A stretch of DNA of 64,000 nt, from the NCBI RefSeq assembly GCF_002878395.1, contig NW_025861174.1, positions 261,847 to 325,846 of the forward strand, given 5' to 3'. The position numbers and the translations under genes are program-made. Positions 23,183 to 35,120 of this stretch are shown in pieces; positions within the stretch are counted from its first letter, which is position 1, and each line of letters opens with the position of its first letter. A model generated the notes under the pieces. It was not told the origin of the DNA. It was given only the letters and a program-made list of their open reading frames with translations, and did not search any database. Source of the stretch: Capsicum annuum. Taxonomy: Eukaryota; Streptophyta; Magnoliopsida; Solanales; Solanaceae.

Positions 23183-23361
23183 TTCTTTTTTTTACAGCAC
23201 TTTAATTTCAACTTTTCATATGATATGTTTAAAACCACAAGCTTAAAGGAAATTTGATCAATTTGATATATCTTTAATTTAAAACCATAAGATTTTTTCA
23301 AAAAAAATTATTTTCTTATTACTAAGTCAAGATTGATGATTCGTTTTTTACACTGAGGGAG

Positions 23362-25497
23362 TGCATATGACTTTGCTTGATCTAACCTTCCCCTTTTTTT
23401 CATTTTCCTTTCTCAAATAGAAAAATATGTGTATTGAAATTGATTTTCATTTGAAATTAATTTTACTATGTCCAATTCTCATCATTAAAAATTTTTTTTT
23501 TTCACATCATTTATTGGGAAGTAAAGAATCTATATATATCTATAACTATATTCTATATTCTATTAATATTAAAAGTGTAAAAGGTCTTAGAAATATTTTT
23601 TGAATTATTTACACATCGTTAAAATCTTTGTAATAGACAAATCATCTTTTTATTATTTTATTTAAATTATTATTTAATTAATTTTATAATATTTAAAATT
23701 AAGGAGTCCTAAAATATATTGTAAGAGCAAAAGAATGAAGGACTCCTAAATTATTTGATAAGACTAAATATATGGTAAGAATCTTAGCAGAATTAATGAT
23801 TAAAGAGTTCTAAAATATATGATAAGGAAAAATATATCTAAGAAAGAGTTCTAACCTATATAATAAAAGAAAAATATTTAGTAAGAGTTGTATTTAAAGG
23901 GGTTTTCTCAGAAGTAAATTAGGTACTTACATGTTATAAGAGTTATGCTTCATGAATATTTTTTCTCTGAAGAGAAAGAGAGCACAAATAAGGAAATTAG
24001 GGGTCCTTTGATATACCAAATGGGATAAATAGAAGTATTTTATAAGTAGGGATATTTTATAAAGATATTTTATACCGCCCTTCAGAAGGTATAATACCAC
24101 AATTTTAGAACAAAGAATGGGATAAACATTCTCTAAATTGAGTAATATTTCATATCAAATATAAGATAAAATTAATTAATCCCAAACTTTATTTTGAGAT
24201 TAATTTTGAATACTGGAAGACCTTGAAAGTAGCTGCTAGCAAATCTTTGTTTTTCCGAAAGGTGTTTTGCTTTTCTTTTTTATTTCCATTATTTATTTTG
24301 AAGCAAATTTAATGTTATTGATCTACTCTATAACACCCTCCTCTTGACTCTTTTAAGTTTTGATCAAACAAGACATATATAATAAATAAATAACATATAT
24401 TAAAGTTATTAGTTTGGATTGAGGTCACTTAACGTGTATTAGAGTTTAAATATGTCATTGGGCATGAAATTTGAACCTTCTATTCGTGAAAGAACATTTA
24501 TCATGTAACATAAAGTTACACTTTATAAATTGAAATCGTTTTATTTATAGTGATGATACTAATTAATGAGAGTAGTAGATTATTGTCATTCTAATCTTCC
24601 ACGTTATATAATTCCTATGATTTATATAAAGTAACATTGGCATACTTTATATAAACAATTATTTTTTTTAGCACTAACATACATAAATTTATTTGTGATT
24701 TGAGGTTAGCTCCTTAAAATTTTTAAATGCTTTTTATGTTTATAAATATAAATTATATGTATTTTTGATTGACAATTGCTAATTGAGCAAGTTTTTTTCT
24801 GTGTGATTTTAGTATATTCTTCAAGTTTAAGATAGTAAAGTATCATGAATTCTTAATAGATAATTGCTAATTGAGAATTTTTTTTTGTAAATTTTTGCTT
24901 ATAATAACTCATTTACAATTAATAATTTGAAAGGGACTTATTTACAACTTTGACTAGATTGTTTAGATCGTTACATTATGTCACATGCAATTGGTTAAAC
25001 TCACATGCAATTGGTTAATCATTTTAATTCTATATGAATTCTCTTGTAAAATCTAATTATAAAAAATTTCAATGTGAATAAATTATGACATCTAACATAT
25101 CATAATTATTTTTAATAATCGGTTCTAATTATTGTCTTTTTTTTTTAATACAAGATATATCATTTAAGTAGATATAAAATGTATTCTAACGTCAATTGTT
25201 ACTTCCTAATGATTTTTCTTTTTCATCTATAATTTTATTGATTGACGAGAGGCATACTTGCAAAATATGTTTATTTGTTATTTTAAAAAATCAAGACATA
25301 CTTTACCCTCAACATCCTTTTAATTAATGAGGAGATCACATTTTTCATTAATTAAAGAGATTTGATTAAAGAAATTAAATAAGGATATGATATTAAAACA
25401 CATAATTTCTTAAGGAGCATGCAAACAAAAAATGTGACAAATATTTAGGAATGGACGGAGTAATATCTATTGACTTACCTAGTGAATAAATAAAACA
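23362..25497. other. AT-rich intergenic spacer
   Basis: About 2.1 kb, strongly AT-rich with no supportable gene. Around 24000-24230 is sequence like the end of a Solanaceae MITE (GGGTCCTTTGATATACC, GGGATAA repeats) without a matching second end. Near 25440-25460, ATTTAGGAATGGACGGAGTA resembles another MITE terminus. A CACATGCAATTGGTTAA direct repeat occurs twice at about 24981-25017. Confidence 0.5.
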
Positions 25498-26083
25498 TAG
25501 AATATAAATAATAAAATTAATATGTTATATAACTCTACTTGTTAAAATATACAAAAAATTTATAATAATGATAAGGGATAAAAGTGCAACACATGTTTTC
25601 ATAGACTAGTTGATTAAATAATATAATGAAATTTAAACTTGTGACACGGGGTCGAAATCGTAATATCGTGGCTTCAACTGAGTTAGTTTGTAATAATCAG
25701 GGATCGAATAGATATATTAAATTTGAAAGAGATTGAATTTTCAATAAAAATTATTTCTAAAATTATATAAATAAATATAAGGATTTTCAAAATAGAATAT
25801 AAATAATAAAATTAATATGTTATATAACTCTACTTGTTAAAATATACAAAAAATTTATAATAATGATAAAGGATAAAAGTGCAACGCACGTTTTCATAGA
25901 CTAGCTGATTAAATAATGTAATGAAATTTGAACTTGTGACACGGGGTCGAAATCGTAATATCGTGGCTTCAACTGAGTTAGTTTGCAATAATCAGGGATC
26001 GAATAGCTATATTAAATTTGAAAGAGAATGAATTTTCAATAAAAATCGTTTCTAAAATTTTATAAATAAATATAAGGATTTTC
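25498..26083. repeat. Tandem duplication, 295-base unit
   Basis: Unit 1 at 25498-25792 and unit 2 at 25793-26083. Both carry TGACACGGGGTCGAAATCG and AATATCGTGGCTTCAACTGA. Only a handful of substitutions separate them, so the duplication is much younger than the surrounding retroelements. No frame is conserved. Confidence 0.9.
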
Positions 26084-26376
26084 TTGAAGTGGTTTAATAG
26101 TCTGTATAGTCAAAATAAATTCTTCAAAACAATATTTTTCTATAAAAGTTAAGGTATTTGACCAAGTAGGAGTGGAAATTGCTTCGGAGAAGCTGAAAAT
26201 AGTTTGAGGGAATTTCTACGTTGATTGCCAACAGAAACTATTTTTCACCATTATTCTTTTTTAAAAACACTTTTTAAAATAAATTAATTTTAGAAACATG
26301 ATCAAACAAGCTAATATAAGTTGATTAAAACTTTATTTGATCCTAAAGAAACTTGCTTGTATTTCTCTAAAAAGTA

Positions 26377-26588
26377 CTTCCTCCCTCCTAAGATATATGT
26401 TATTTTAACCAAAAATTAAGTCAATTAAGAAATCGATAGATTCATTGTTTAGTTTACTAAACTATCCTTGTTTAATAAATTCTTCAGAATCAAACACTAT
26501 TCAGTTGAAAAACATAATACAAAATTGTTTTGAGTTTCTAGAGTAACAATATTTTCACTAAAATAACCCTTATTGTGAATGAAAGAAG
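26377..26588 (+). mobile_element. Stowaway-like MITE, degenerate
   Basis: Begins CTTCCTCCCTCC after TA (26375-26376) and ends GAATGAAAGAAG before TA (26589-26590). About 212 bases, AT-rich interior. The 3' terminal repeat is weak, so the right boundary is tentative. Confidence 0.45.
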
Positions 26589-26689
26589 TATACTGAGAGC
26601 TCTTTAAGGACTAGATGGAATTAACCCGTGCAAGCATGGGCCCAACACTTCTCAATGTAACAAATTCCGTTTAGATATATGCCATGTTT

Positions 26690-27128
26690 CGTATTGAATA
26701 AAAAGAATTAACATCAAAAGATGTTTCCATACAACATGGTTGGTTGTATTCAAGCAATTGGGCTTGAGGCCTCCAGAGCCGACAACTATATGGTTGTTGA
26801 TGGCAGACCGCATAGTAAAAAAACCCATGGGCATATTGTTTGATATGTCGCTGAAAGTTGATAACTTTATTTTTCTGATTGACTTCATATTTTGAATTGT
26901 GAGGTTAAATTTGAGATGCCCATCATATTGGGAAGACCATTCATGGCCACGGGTAGAGCGATGGTTGGTATAGAGAAGGGAGAGCTCAAGTTTAGAGTCA
27001 ATAACGAGGAAGTCACATTCAACATCCGAAGAACTATGAAGCAACCAACTGACATAAGGGTGGTGTTGGTTATTCATTGTGTTGATGATCCTAGTTGTTA
27101 CTTATTTGGGTACCTTGATGAATTTTAA
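26690..27128 (+). pseudogene. Athila-type aspartic protease remnant of M
   Basis: In shifting frames: PPEPTTIWLLMADRIVKKPM, GILFDMSLKVDNFIF, then the readable frame 26892-27128 with NCEVKFEMPIILGRPFMATG and KGELKFRVNNEEVTFNI. The ILGRPF-AT-G block and the flanking layout are typical of the retropepsin C-terminal half in Athila/Tat elements. The catalytic DSGA/DTG part should lie further upstream and is not visible, and one stop and frameshifts interrupt it. It would have processed Gag-Pol; it is not functional here. Confidence 0.8.
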
Positions 27129-27174
27129 GTAATTAAGGTACTTGCATCACAATGTAATGTTAAATCAAGCGTTG

Positions 27175-27276
27175 CATAGGAGTCAACCTATGGTCTTGTT
27201 GGTGAAGTCTGAGTAACCAAATTAGTCACGTCATACCGGGATATTAAATCAAGTATTGGGTGGGAGACAACCCACT
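27175..27276 (+). other. Two post-ORF hairpins of M
   Basis: CATAGG-AGTCAA-CCTATG (27175-27192) and GGTGGG-AGACAA-CCCACT (27259-27276) both fold as 6-bp stems with 6-base loops of form AGnCAA. They differ from the CTTGGG...CCCAAG version in A1, A2 and K by paired changes. TTAAATCAAG precedes both. Confidence 0.65.
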
Positions 27277-28319
27277 ATTTTAGTGTTCATGATTATTTTT
27301 CTTTTTGGTAGGTACAGTAGCACGAGAAAAGGCCTAGGACATGGTAATAGATTGCGTCATTCAGAATATTCCAGGTAATAGGACTTTGTGACCAACTCAA
27401 GAAGGTCATAATTACCACTCGGGCCAGGTAAGTTGTGCTTTGAATGTTAAAAGAAAATTTTGAGAATTTTTGGGGATTTTCTGGACTTGAACTTAGGAAT
27501 ATACTTATGAGTTTGGAAATACCACTTATGACTTCATAATCAGTGTAATATATGTCAAAATACAAAGTCTAGAGAGCAGGGAAAAAGGTAAAAAAATTAG
27601 GCCATCTACAGACTGGCACCTAAGGCCCATAGGTTGTTCTATAAGTGGCCAATTTTTGGGCCCATTTTGTTTAAAAATCTGGTCCCATGCCAACCGTAAC
27701 TCAAACCTCTAGGATTTTTAAGATCTTAAATTTCCCCTTTTACCCCATTTAACCTCAAAATTTCTTCTTTCCTCTAAAATTCAAACCTACCAACTTTTTC
27801 CAAAATCCAAATAAGGCAAGGACACAAAATTTCTCGGTACTAACTTGTCTAAAGTGCACGTGTTGAGCATCAAGGCTACGGTTATTCATCTTTTCCAATC
27901 TTCATTTTTGATTCTTCACACAAAAGGTAATTATTAGCTTGTCCTAAATCTAAAATAAGTAAGTTGGTATGTTTAATTACATGTAAATTATGTATAAGTC
28001 AACAAGATTGTTTGTAGGAGCCTTGAATTAGCCAAAAAAATCTTAAAGTAGTGCATTATTCTTGAATTAAACTTGATGATCATGACCTAAACAGAAGTTG
28101 AAGAGGTCGAGGAATCCCAGGAGTCTTGTATGCTGCACTTGTATTGAAAATTTGACTCTAGTTTTACGTGCAAATTTTAGACATGTTTGGGCTGAGTATA
28201 AATTATAGGGATATAAAATTGAGAGAAAATTTGAAGTTTTCAAATTTTGAATTTTTCTGTACAGTTTTGTAGTCCCTCACTATCTTTCATACCCTAACAC
28301 TTGGTTTTTTCAAATACAC
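27277..28319 (+). other. M non-coding stretch
   Basis: About 1 kb with no supportable frame, between the hairpins and the env-position frame. In Athila-like elements this corresponds to the post-pol untranslated region. Confidence 0.5.
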
Positions 28320-29050
28320 ATGGTACCAAATGCTTCAAAGAATAAGGTTTCATCTTCTAGGCAAAGGGATGACTCCTTCGAGAGAGTGGCTCAGTGGAGG
28401 AGTACCTAGTTGCCCCGACTAGAGATGCCCCGACTAGAGTGATACGGCCAGAGACTAGAGCCCAGAAATATGCTGCAGCTGAGACTATTATTAAAGCTAC
28501 CATGGGCATATCTCTTGTAGATTATTCACAGTGGGGAAGACAACTTACTTCTACTCAGCCTAGACTTAGCAACCTATCATTACACCGATACCCAGGCCGT
28601 CGATGAAGTCGGATAGGATGTCACCACCACACTATCCCCAGTCTAAGGAGGGAGAGAATGAGAATGAGGATAAGGTGGAGTCTAAGCCATTTCCAGCGGC
28701 AACTTCATAGGACTCCCAATCTGAGGAGGGGTCCCAGGATGAGTACATAGCACCAGTTTTAGAGCCATCTCTACAGTACTTCAATCTGAGAAGGGTACAT
28801 CACAGATGTCCAACCAGGAGCCTCCAGCTCACTACCCTACTCATATCTCAATAGAGCCTATTGATGAGGTTAACTCAAGATGGTACGTAGAGGAGTTACA
28901 ACTACTTTATGAGAGAGACAACTTTATGACTGATATGGGCCATCCTAAGAGGGCTATTTATGATAAGAGACAAGTCGATTTTTCTAGGTTAGTTTGCTTT
29001 TATGTGTTAAATGCAAAACTTGCCTTATTAGTCTTGCTTAGGTTGTAGGA
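28320..29050 (+). pseudogene. M env-position open-frame remnant (plant transposon protein-like)
   Basis: Begins at an ATG near 28320 (MVPNASKNKVSSSRQRDDS), soon broken by stops. A later readable frame 28806-29048 carries EPPAHYPTHISIEPIDEVNS, RWYVEELQLLYERDNFMTD and KRAIYDKRQVDF. The RWxVxxxxxLYxxxxF layout resembles the uncharacterised plant transposon protein found in the env position of Athila relatives in Solanaceae. That assignment is from memory of the pattern and is tentative. No transmembrane segment can be followed because of the breaks. Confidence 0.5.
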
Positions 29051-29972
29051 CTGTCGGTTAGAAAAGGATCATAGGTCATCTTTTATATTAGTCCATTTTT
29101 AGTCTAAATGATCTTCTATGTGTGAATAAGTATCCCTTCATTCCAATTTTTAAGCCTTATAGCCTTTTTTTCTTGTTACACCTCTCACTTTTCCATTTGT
29201 GTTATATTGAACCTATTTTTGCCTTGATCGTCCTAGGACATTGTGCACCTTAACTCAAAAAAATCGCCTAAGTTAAGGTTGGCTATCATAGAGGTGTGTA
29301 ATATGAAGTGGGTATGAAGAAGGGTAAAATAATAAAAATGATAGTAGGGATGGATGTGTTAGAAAAAAAATATATGAAAAAGAAAAGAAAAAGAATAAAT
29401 AAAAGAAATCACGCCCAACCTGAATATGCAATAAAAAAATAAGAAGGGAGAAATGAGGGTGGAATAAAAAGAAAATTGGTTGATAAGTGGACCTCAAAGT
29501 AATTATAGTGCCAAGAAGGCTTAGTCACTAAATATATCCATATATACCATACCAGCCCCCAAGTCTACATTACAAGCCGAATAAAGTCCTATAGTGATCC
29601 TAACTCGACTATCTGAAAGCCAGGGTAAAGAAAATAAGGGCAAGCCTATGGTATTTTATGTGCACTGGTGGAAATACTTTTGTGAGTTTGAGTGTCTCTG
29701 GACAGTCCCTGCACTGACATGCATGATTTCATATAAGTGAGTAGGACTTCTTTATTATGAAGGAACATGAGTTGTATTGCTAGTTGCTTACTTGTTTGGG
29801 TAGCATAACTTATATATATGCATATTTGTCTATTGCAAATGTAATGTCATATCTTGATTCCCTTGTGTCATATTGTTGTGCTCTATGTATACACGCAATT
29901 GGTTTTGAATTGTTGAAATAGGAGGGGGTCATGTTTTTAAGCTTAAAGTATTGATTGTTTTGTTGTGTTGTA
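29051..29972 (+). other. M 3' non-coding region
   Basis: No gene. It matches, in reverse, 60730-61700 of element K (shared blocks include TTGAACCTATTTTTGCCTTG and GGTTGGCTATCATAGAGGTG). It contains the conserved box at 29561-29603. Confidence 0.65.
29561..29603 (+). other. Conserved 3' box (M copy)
   Basis: Reads AGTCTACATTACAAGCC, then AATAAAGTCCTA and GTGATCCTAA. It lies 450 bases from the 3' LTR. Confidence 0.55.
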
Positions 29973-30010
29973 TTGCCTGGGGACATGCAAACGTTCTAAG
30001 TTAAGGGTGT
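29973..30010 (+). promoter_or_regulatory. M pre-PPT stem-loop and polypurine tract
   Basis: TTGCCT-GGGGAC-ATGCAA (29973-29990; five of six pairs), then AAGTTAAGGGTGT joined to the LTR. Confidence 0.65.
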
Positions 30011-30075
30011 TGATGTGCTATGATTTCATAGCACTTTTGACTCTTATTATTAAAATATGTAAGTTACTTAGATTG

Positions 30076-30177
30076 TTTTGTTAGATATGATGTGTTTTGT
30101 GTTATGTTTTGCAGGAAATCAAGGTTTTATTTTGTTAGATATGATGTGTTTTGTGTTATGTTTTGCAGGAAATTAAG
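30076..30177 (+). repeat. 54-base tandem duplication in LTR D
   Basis: TTTTGTTAGATATGATGTG through TTTTGCAGGAAAT is present twice with a 54-base period. Confidence 0.9.
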
Positions 30178-30257
30178 TTTTGGAGCTATTATGAAAAAAA
30201 GAGTGAAGGCTGAAGTTTTGGTCCACTGAAGTGGGCACCTACAACTCGAATATGCTA

Positions 30258-30274
30258 CCTACGGTCCGTAGGTG
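30258..30274. repeat. Perfect inverted repeat in LTR D
   Basis: ACCTACGG-T-CCGTAGGT. Variants occur at about 30349-30390 and 30460-30500, making a cluster of the same motif in both orientations. Confidence 0.8.
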
Positions 30275-30562
30275 CCAAGAAGGTGTTAGAAATCGGAGAT
30301 CCAGAGACTTGAAAGTTCAGAAAAGAAAAGACTGTCACTTACGGAGGGCACCTACTGTCTGTAGGTGTCACCTAGGGTTTGTAGGTGATACAGTAGGTTG
30401 TAGAATAGTCAAGTACAGAGAGTTCAGTAGATTTTGGAGGAAGAGGGAACCTACGTGGGATCACCTACGGTTCGGAGGTGCCACCTATGGCCTAGTAAGT
30501 GGCCCCCAACCTTAGTTTTCCTTTTTTGTTTTGTAGTTGTTTCCTAGGGTTTTATTGTATTT

Positions 30563-30570
30563 TATAAATG
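30563..30570 (+). promoter_or_regulatory. TATA-like box in LTR D
   Basis: TATAAATG, shared with LTR C. Confidence 0.4.
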
Positions 30571-31130
30571 CCCTCTTAATGTTTTTAGTTAGTTTATGCA
30601 CCCCATATACTTACAAATATATATTTGATTCCATGATTCGATTTTGATCTTAGGATTGCTTTGTTATGATTTTGGTTGTTTATTCCGTTAAAGACGTTAA
30701 AGACTTCGGGTGTTATTATTGATTATTGTGATATTGTTTGAATGTCTTCAATTAGGAATGCCTTTGATCATTTCACAACCATGAGCGGTTAAATCCCTTA
30801 GCTAGGGTTGTGGGAATCCTGACAGATTGATGAAGTAGGAGAAGTGCTAAATTATTCTGAACCGATATTCTGGTATGTATTGTGGTTACCTTCAACTTAA
30901 TAAATTTCTTGGCGGTTGCAAATATTAAGATCTGGCCAATCATATCAGTACTTACTTCACAAGAGGAGTAGGGATTAGGAAAAGATAATCACAATAGTAA
31001 TTTGAAGATTAATTGTCACTCTAGGCTAGTCAACATCATCAACTTAAAATGATTATCTATCATCTAATCACTTGAGGCTCAAAAGGTAATAGTTAACTGG
31101 AATCTAGAATAAGGGTAAGTAATGCGACAT

Positions 31131-32027
31131 TGTATTTATAATAGATCTATTTAACCACACAAGTTATCCGCACCCCCTACAATTGTATCAGAGCCTATGC
31201 TGTTTAAAGTTACGGAAGTAGTATATATTCGGATTTATTTGATTAATTTACTATTTGATTAATTTATTAATTATTCTTTTTGTTACTAGTGGTATACTCT
31301 TTTTGTTACTAGTGGTATACTAGCTCTTCCTTTTACATATCTACAATCTATTTATCGTTTGAAGTTATGGAAGTAGTATATATTTGGATTTATTTGATTA
31401 ATTTATTATTTGATTAATCTATTAATTATTCTTTTTGTTACTAGTGGTATACTCTTTTTGTTACTAGTGGTATACTAGCTCTTCCTTTTACATATCTACA
31501 ATCTATTTATTATCAAAAGCACTAATTTATTTCTCTTTTTTCTAATCACATTTATCAGCCCATACACATTAATATCCAATAAATAAAAAACAAACTGAAA
31601 AAGAAAAAAGTAAGGATAGAAAGAAAATTGACGTAGGAGAAAAAAAATTGAAATCATCAATTGTAGTCGCTCAAAGAAAACATTCACTTTTTAAAAATAA
31701 TTTTTAATATGTTCCCTTTCTTTTCTGATTTTCCTATTTTTTTTATTCCCTTTATGTTTTATATGTCTCTCCTATAGTCTATTTTATCTCTTTTTTAATC
31801 CTAATTATAAATGTATAAAAATGATAGTATCTCCTAATGTATGAATATTTTATATATATATATATATATATATAATGTCTTTAATAAAAATAATCATTCA
31901 TAACTCAAATTTCTTTAATTTATACTCTTAATGACATTCATAACTCTCATTTTTTAATCTTCACAATCCCCAAAATTTAATTTGTAAATTTATGATACCT
32001 TATGATATTTCTCCATTTTATCTATAT
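31131..32027. other. Spacer with tandem duplication and a TA microsatellite
   Basis: No gene. TTGTATCAGAGCC at 31183-31195 resembles a tRNA-Met primer site and may mark the remnant of another LTR element. A 155-base tandem duplication covers 31206-31515. A (TA)n run lies at about 31853-31875. Confidence 0.55.
31206..31515. repeat. 155-base tandem duplication with inner 21-base repeat
   Basis: GGAAGTAGTATATATT... recurs 155 bases later with only a few changes. Within each unit CTTTTTGTTACTAGTGGTAT is itself doubled. Confidence 0.9.
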
Positions 32028-32032
32028 AAATT

Positions 32033-33371
32033 TGACACGACCCCAAAATTAGACCTAATCATGTCGGGCATCTCTAGTCTAACCCAGACCGGCGATCACC
32101 CCTAAAGACCCAACCATAACCTCCATACCCTCTATGTCGGATGACTTTCGAACATATAACAAGATATAACTAAATTAATTGAAAGATATTTAAAGGAGTG
32201 CATAACCATAACCAACCAAATATCCAATCAAATGTCCAATGGTGTCACCCTCAATGCCAATACTAATATCGATATTGTCCATGCCCACAGTAGTCACACA
32301 AAGCCTCTATCCAAAAATCATGAAGATCTGATCCGGACATGCCCCCGACCATTGCCAAAACCAAAGTATAAGAAACAAAAGTATTGTAAAGACGTCCATA
32401 GTATGAAATGGAGCCTTCCGGAGTATGGAAGCTCACCACTTCAGTCTGGCACAAAGTTGTCCCTGAATTCAAGTCACTGAGTAAGAGAAGTAGAATGGTC
32501 GGTTCCTTTATTGCGTGGGGATACAGCACTCGAAGATGGTTAGCGTGATGACTATTAGCATGTACTCAGGAATAAGGATAAAATAATGTTAGTAATTTAA
32601 TACCAAAGTAAATAACCATATGCAACCACATAGATACATATATATCGTGCCGGAAAAGAGAACCAGATTTAGCATGCATTTAAAATCTTTACCTGGGTTT
32701 GTATAGCTTTATCGTTATAATCCACCCACTGGATACATGAGTCCAGTGTTACTCCTTGAACGGGCCTCATTGCGTGTAGCCACATGAACCAGAGATATCA
32801 TAGGGGCTGGGGATTCCCATGTACCCTTCGTACTCTATGATACATATATAAAATTATAAACTTAGGGGATTCCCATGTATCCCAAAACTGTATGGTCACC
32901 ATGACCAACCCTCACGTCGACAAACATAAGTTTCCAGTATCCGTCCATTGGACTCACACCTTCACGGTGACCTATCACAACCCATCATTATCACCCAATT
33001 AAAACCTTTAGCACATAACCAAACCACCAATTCCAGAAGTTATTTATCGAGGCATTATGAATTAGTATTGTTATACCAACTATAGCTTGAAATCAATACC
33101 ATTAGCCAACACATAGGGGATTCCTACATACCCCACAAGATTTCCAATAAAACCAAAACTATGGAGACCAAGGCTTTTCCAAAACATTTTAATTCAACCA
33201 AATTAATTTAGGTTCCATTACCATATCATGCAATGCAAGGTTTTCAGTAATAATCAAACTATGTGACAAAATTATTATCATGGACATTTTAACAAACATA
33301 TTGAGGGCATATAGTTTCAAAAACCAAAATCAAATATCAATTGACCATTCCCATGCAATCATATGTTCAAA

Positions 33372-33406
<35 letters not shown>

Positions 33407-33683
33407 CATGAAAATCATAATTAAAACATGGAAAAGCTTTATCAAACCATAAACAACCAAAACCCCCAACATATATTTTAAAACCCAAACATCACCACAA
33501 CAATGCCATGAAAACTATCCTTTAAAACATACTTTGAGTTAAACTAATAATGAGGGAGGAGTAACATGCCTTAGACATCAAGGAAGACGGAGAGAAACCA
33601 CCTTTGAAAGCCCCTAATTGGTCACCTTGAGGAAACCCTAGCCTTTTCTTGAACCAAGAGCTTAAGAGAGATTTAAGAGTGTT
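32033..33683 (-). repeat. T2 3' LTR, distal part
   Basis: Ends (sense) ...GGGTCGTGTCA at 32033. It contains a (TA)n run at 33378-33404 that is much shorter in the 5' LTR (about 47192). It is broken at 33684 by F; the target site GTGTT is 33679-33683. Confidence 0.9.
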
Positions 33684-35098
33684 TGAAAAGCCTCATTTGA
33701 CGACTTTCTAGTACCTTTTAATCCTAAATTATCATGTTTTTTCCATTGATTTTCATTAATTTGATATTTATCTTATACTTAATCCTCATTTGTGTAGGAA
33801 AAGTTGAAAAGAAAATATGAGCAAGTCTTTCAAGTCAAAAGGAGGTCAAATGTGAAAGTAAAGGGCCATCTATTTTGTATCTGCTTTCCACCTGCTATCC
33901 AACTGCTTAAGCAGATCAAGAGAAAGATGACATTTTGGTAATATTGGGCAAATGTGAAATTGAGGCTTAAATAGGGTATTTTAGCTCATTTTTACCATCT
34001 TTTATCTATCTTCCATCACTACACACTCCTCTATCTTAGCTTAGATTAGGGTTTGTTATTTCTTGAAGCTTCGAGCCTAATTTGTACTAATTATGAGCTA
34101 AGAAGACATTAGGGTGACTTTTGAGTAAAGAATTAGCTGATTCCATTAGAGATTTGTGAAGATTTAAAGTTTGGTTTGAATTTTTTTTATTCTTCATGCA
34201 TTTGTTTGATGGAATTCATGGTTTATTTGTGTTTATTGTCTTTATGTTTTGCTAGTTCTTTCTCTTGGTATTATGCTTGAATAGGGTGCAAATGTGTGGG
34301 TTATGAGGTATTTTTGGAGATTTTAGTTTGTTGATGATAGGTTATATTATTTCCTGATTAAATAGGTTAGGATTTGATTGGTGAAAGCTCAAAATACTCA
34401 CATGGGTTTAATGGGTGAAAACTCCAAACTCTAGAAAGCTCTAAGCCATCTTCGAAAGAAGGGTTTTGGGTGAACTTTAGGAACCCTCATCATCTTTGAA
34501 AGAGGAATGTGGGAACCAAGATAATAGTAGATAATTTATGGGTATAGTTTACTAATTTTTCCAATCTTAGAAATAAGGGCGAAATATGATGTTGATTATC
34601 CCTAGGGTTCCATCCTAGCAATAGGGGTGCCTAATTGAGGTATTAGGTGGCTTTAATTTCATACTTGTTAGGTACTCGAAAGGGTCAACAAGTGAACTCA
34701 TTGAGGCTTTGTTGAAAAACTATCCTTAAGTACTTTAAACCAAGCCTACCATATCATCAACAACTAGAATTGGCATTAAATCATTACATACCCATGCATA
34801 TCTTGTCCCTAGGATATCATAGTCCCAAGATCCGCTCCTAATTTTTTACACTCAAATCATTCTTAGTCTTGAATTAGGTCTTTAGAACCCCAAAAATTAT
34901 TTTCATGATTGACATTCATTTCAAACCCCCAAACCATTTTGTACAATAGATTTGAATCTAGTTAGTAGCTCTCATTCTGAACCTACTTAATCTCTACTCA
35001 TATTTTTCCTCGTGGATTCAACCCCAACTCCGAGTTGGGTAAATATATTAACAACGACCTCCTTGCACTTAATTGGATGTGTAAGTTGAGCGTTATCA
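33684..35098 (+). repeat. F 5' LTR (1415 bases)
   Basis: Starts TGAAAAGCCTCATTTG (3' LTR: TGATAAGCCGTCATTTG) and ends GAGCGTTATCA. Contains the TAACAACGACCTCC block typical of the family near its end. Confidence 0.9.
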
Positions 35099-35102
35099 AA
35101 AA

Positions 35103-35120
35103 TGGTGCCGTTGCCGGAGA
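35103..35120 (+). promoter_or_regulatory. F primer-binding site (tRNA-Asp type)
   Basis: TGGTGCCGTTGCCGGAGA, two mismatches from the plant tRNA-Asp 3' complement, four bases after the LTR. AATTTGGCGTATTGAGTTAG follows and is shared with J and K. Confidence 0.85.

Larger units (their letters stand above)
21756..23361 (+). mobile_element. Stowaway-like MITE split by a Pack-MULE
   Basis: The left arm 21756-21823 (CTCTTTCCTTTTG, then GTATGTTTCAAAAGAATGTC) and right arm 23183-23361 (AGCACTTTAATTTCAAC, CATATGATATGTTTAAAACC, ending GAGGGAG) together make about 238 bases. They resemble Stowaway-type MITEs that I know from Solanum, which have CTCCCTC-type ends and TA target sites; TA is present at 21754-21755. 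Without the inserted MULE and one copy of its target duplication the two arms join smoothly. Confidence 0.75.
26600..31130 (+). mobile_element. M: 5'-truncated Athila-like element with protease and 3' LTR
   Basis: Plus-strand order: protease remnant, post-ORF hairpins, non-coding stretch, second open-frame remnant (env position), conserved 3' box, pre-PPT stem-loop, polypurine tract, and an LTR cut at about 31130. The 5' LTR, gag and the whole RT-RNase H-integrase block are absent; the protease is followed within about 50 bases by the hairpin region. The left boundary is not defined by any repeat. Confidence 0.75.
30011..31130 (+). repeat. LTR D of M, 3'-truncated
   Basis: Starts TGATGTGCTATGATT after the polypurine tract. 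It contains a 54-base tandem duplication (30076-30177), a cluster of CCTACGG/CCGTAGG inverted motifs (30230-30500) and a TATA-like box (30563-30570). It aligns with LTR C up to GCGACAT (31130) and then diverges, so the last 400 or so bases are missing. Confidence 0.8.

Noticed and set aside
26652..27077. A 141-codon minus-strand frame
   Set aside because: It is antisense to the protease remnant of M, whose motifs (ILGRPF, MADR) are clear on the plus strand.
27293..27565. A 90-codon minus-strand frame in M
   Set aside because: It lies antisense to the M non-coding stretch, matches no family I know and has no counterpart in related elements.
28394..28606. A separate small gene of 70 codons with an ATG at 28394
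   Set aside because: It is one frame of the env-position remnant that starts near 28320 and is interrupted by the same stops.
29273..29497. A 74-codon hydrophobic minus-strand frame rich in Phe and Leu, looking like membrane segments
   Set aside because: It is the complement of a purine-rich run in the 3' non-coding region of M. The equivalent run in K (61198-61473 plus) gives a similar artefact and has no conserved start.
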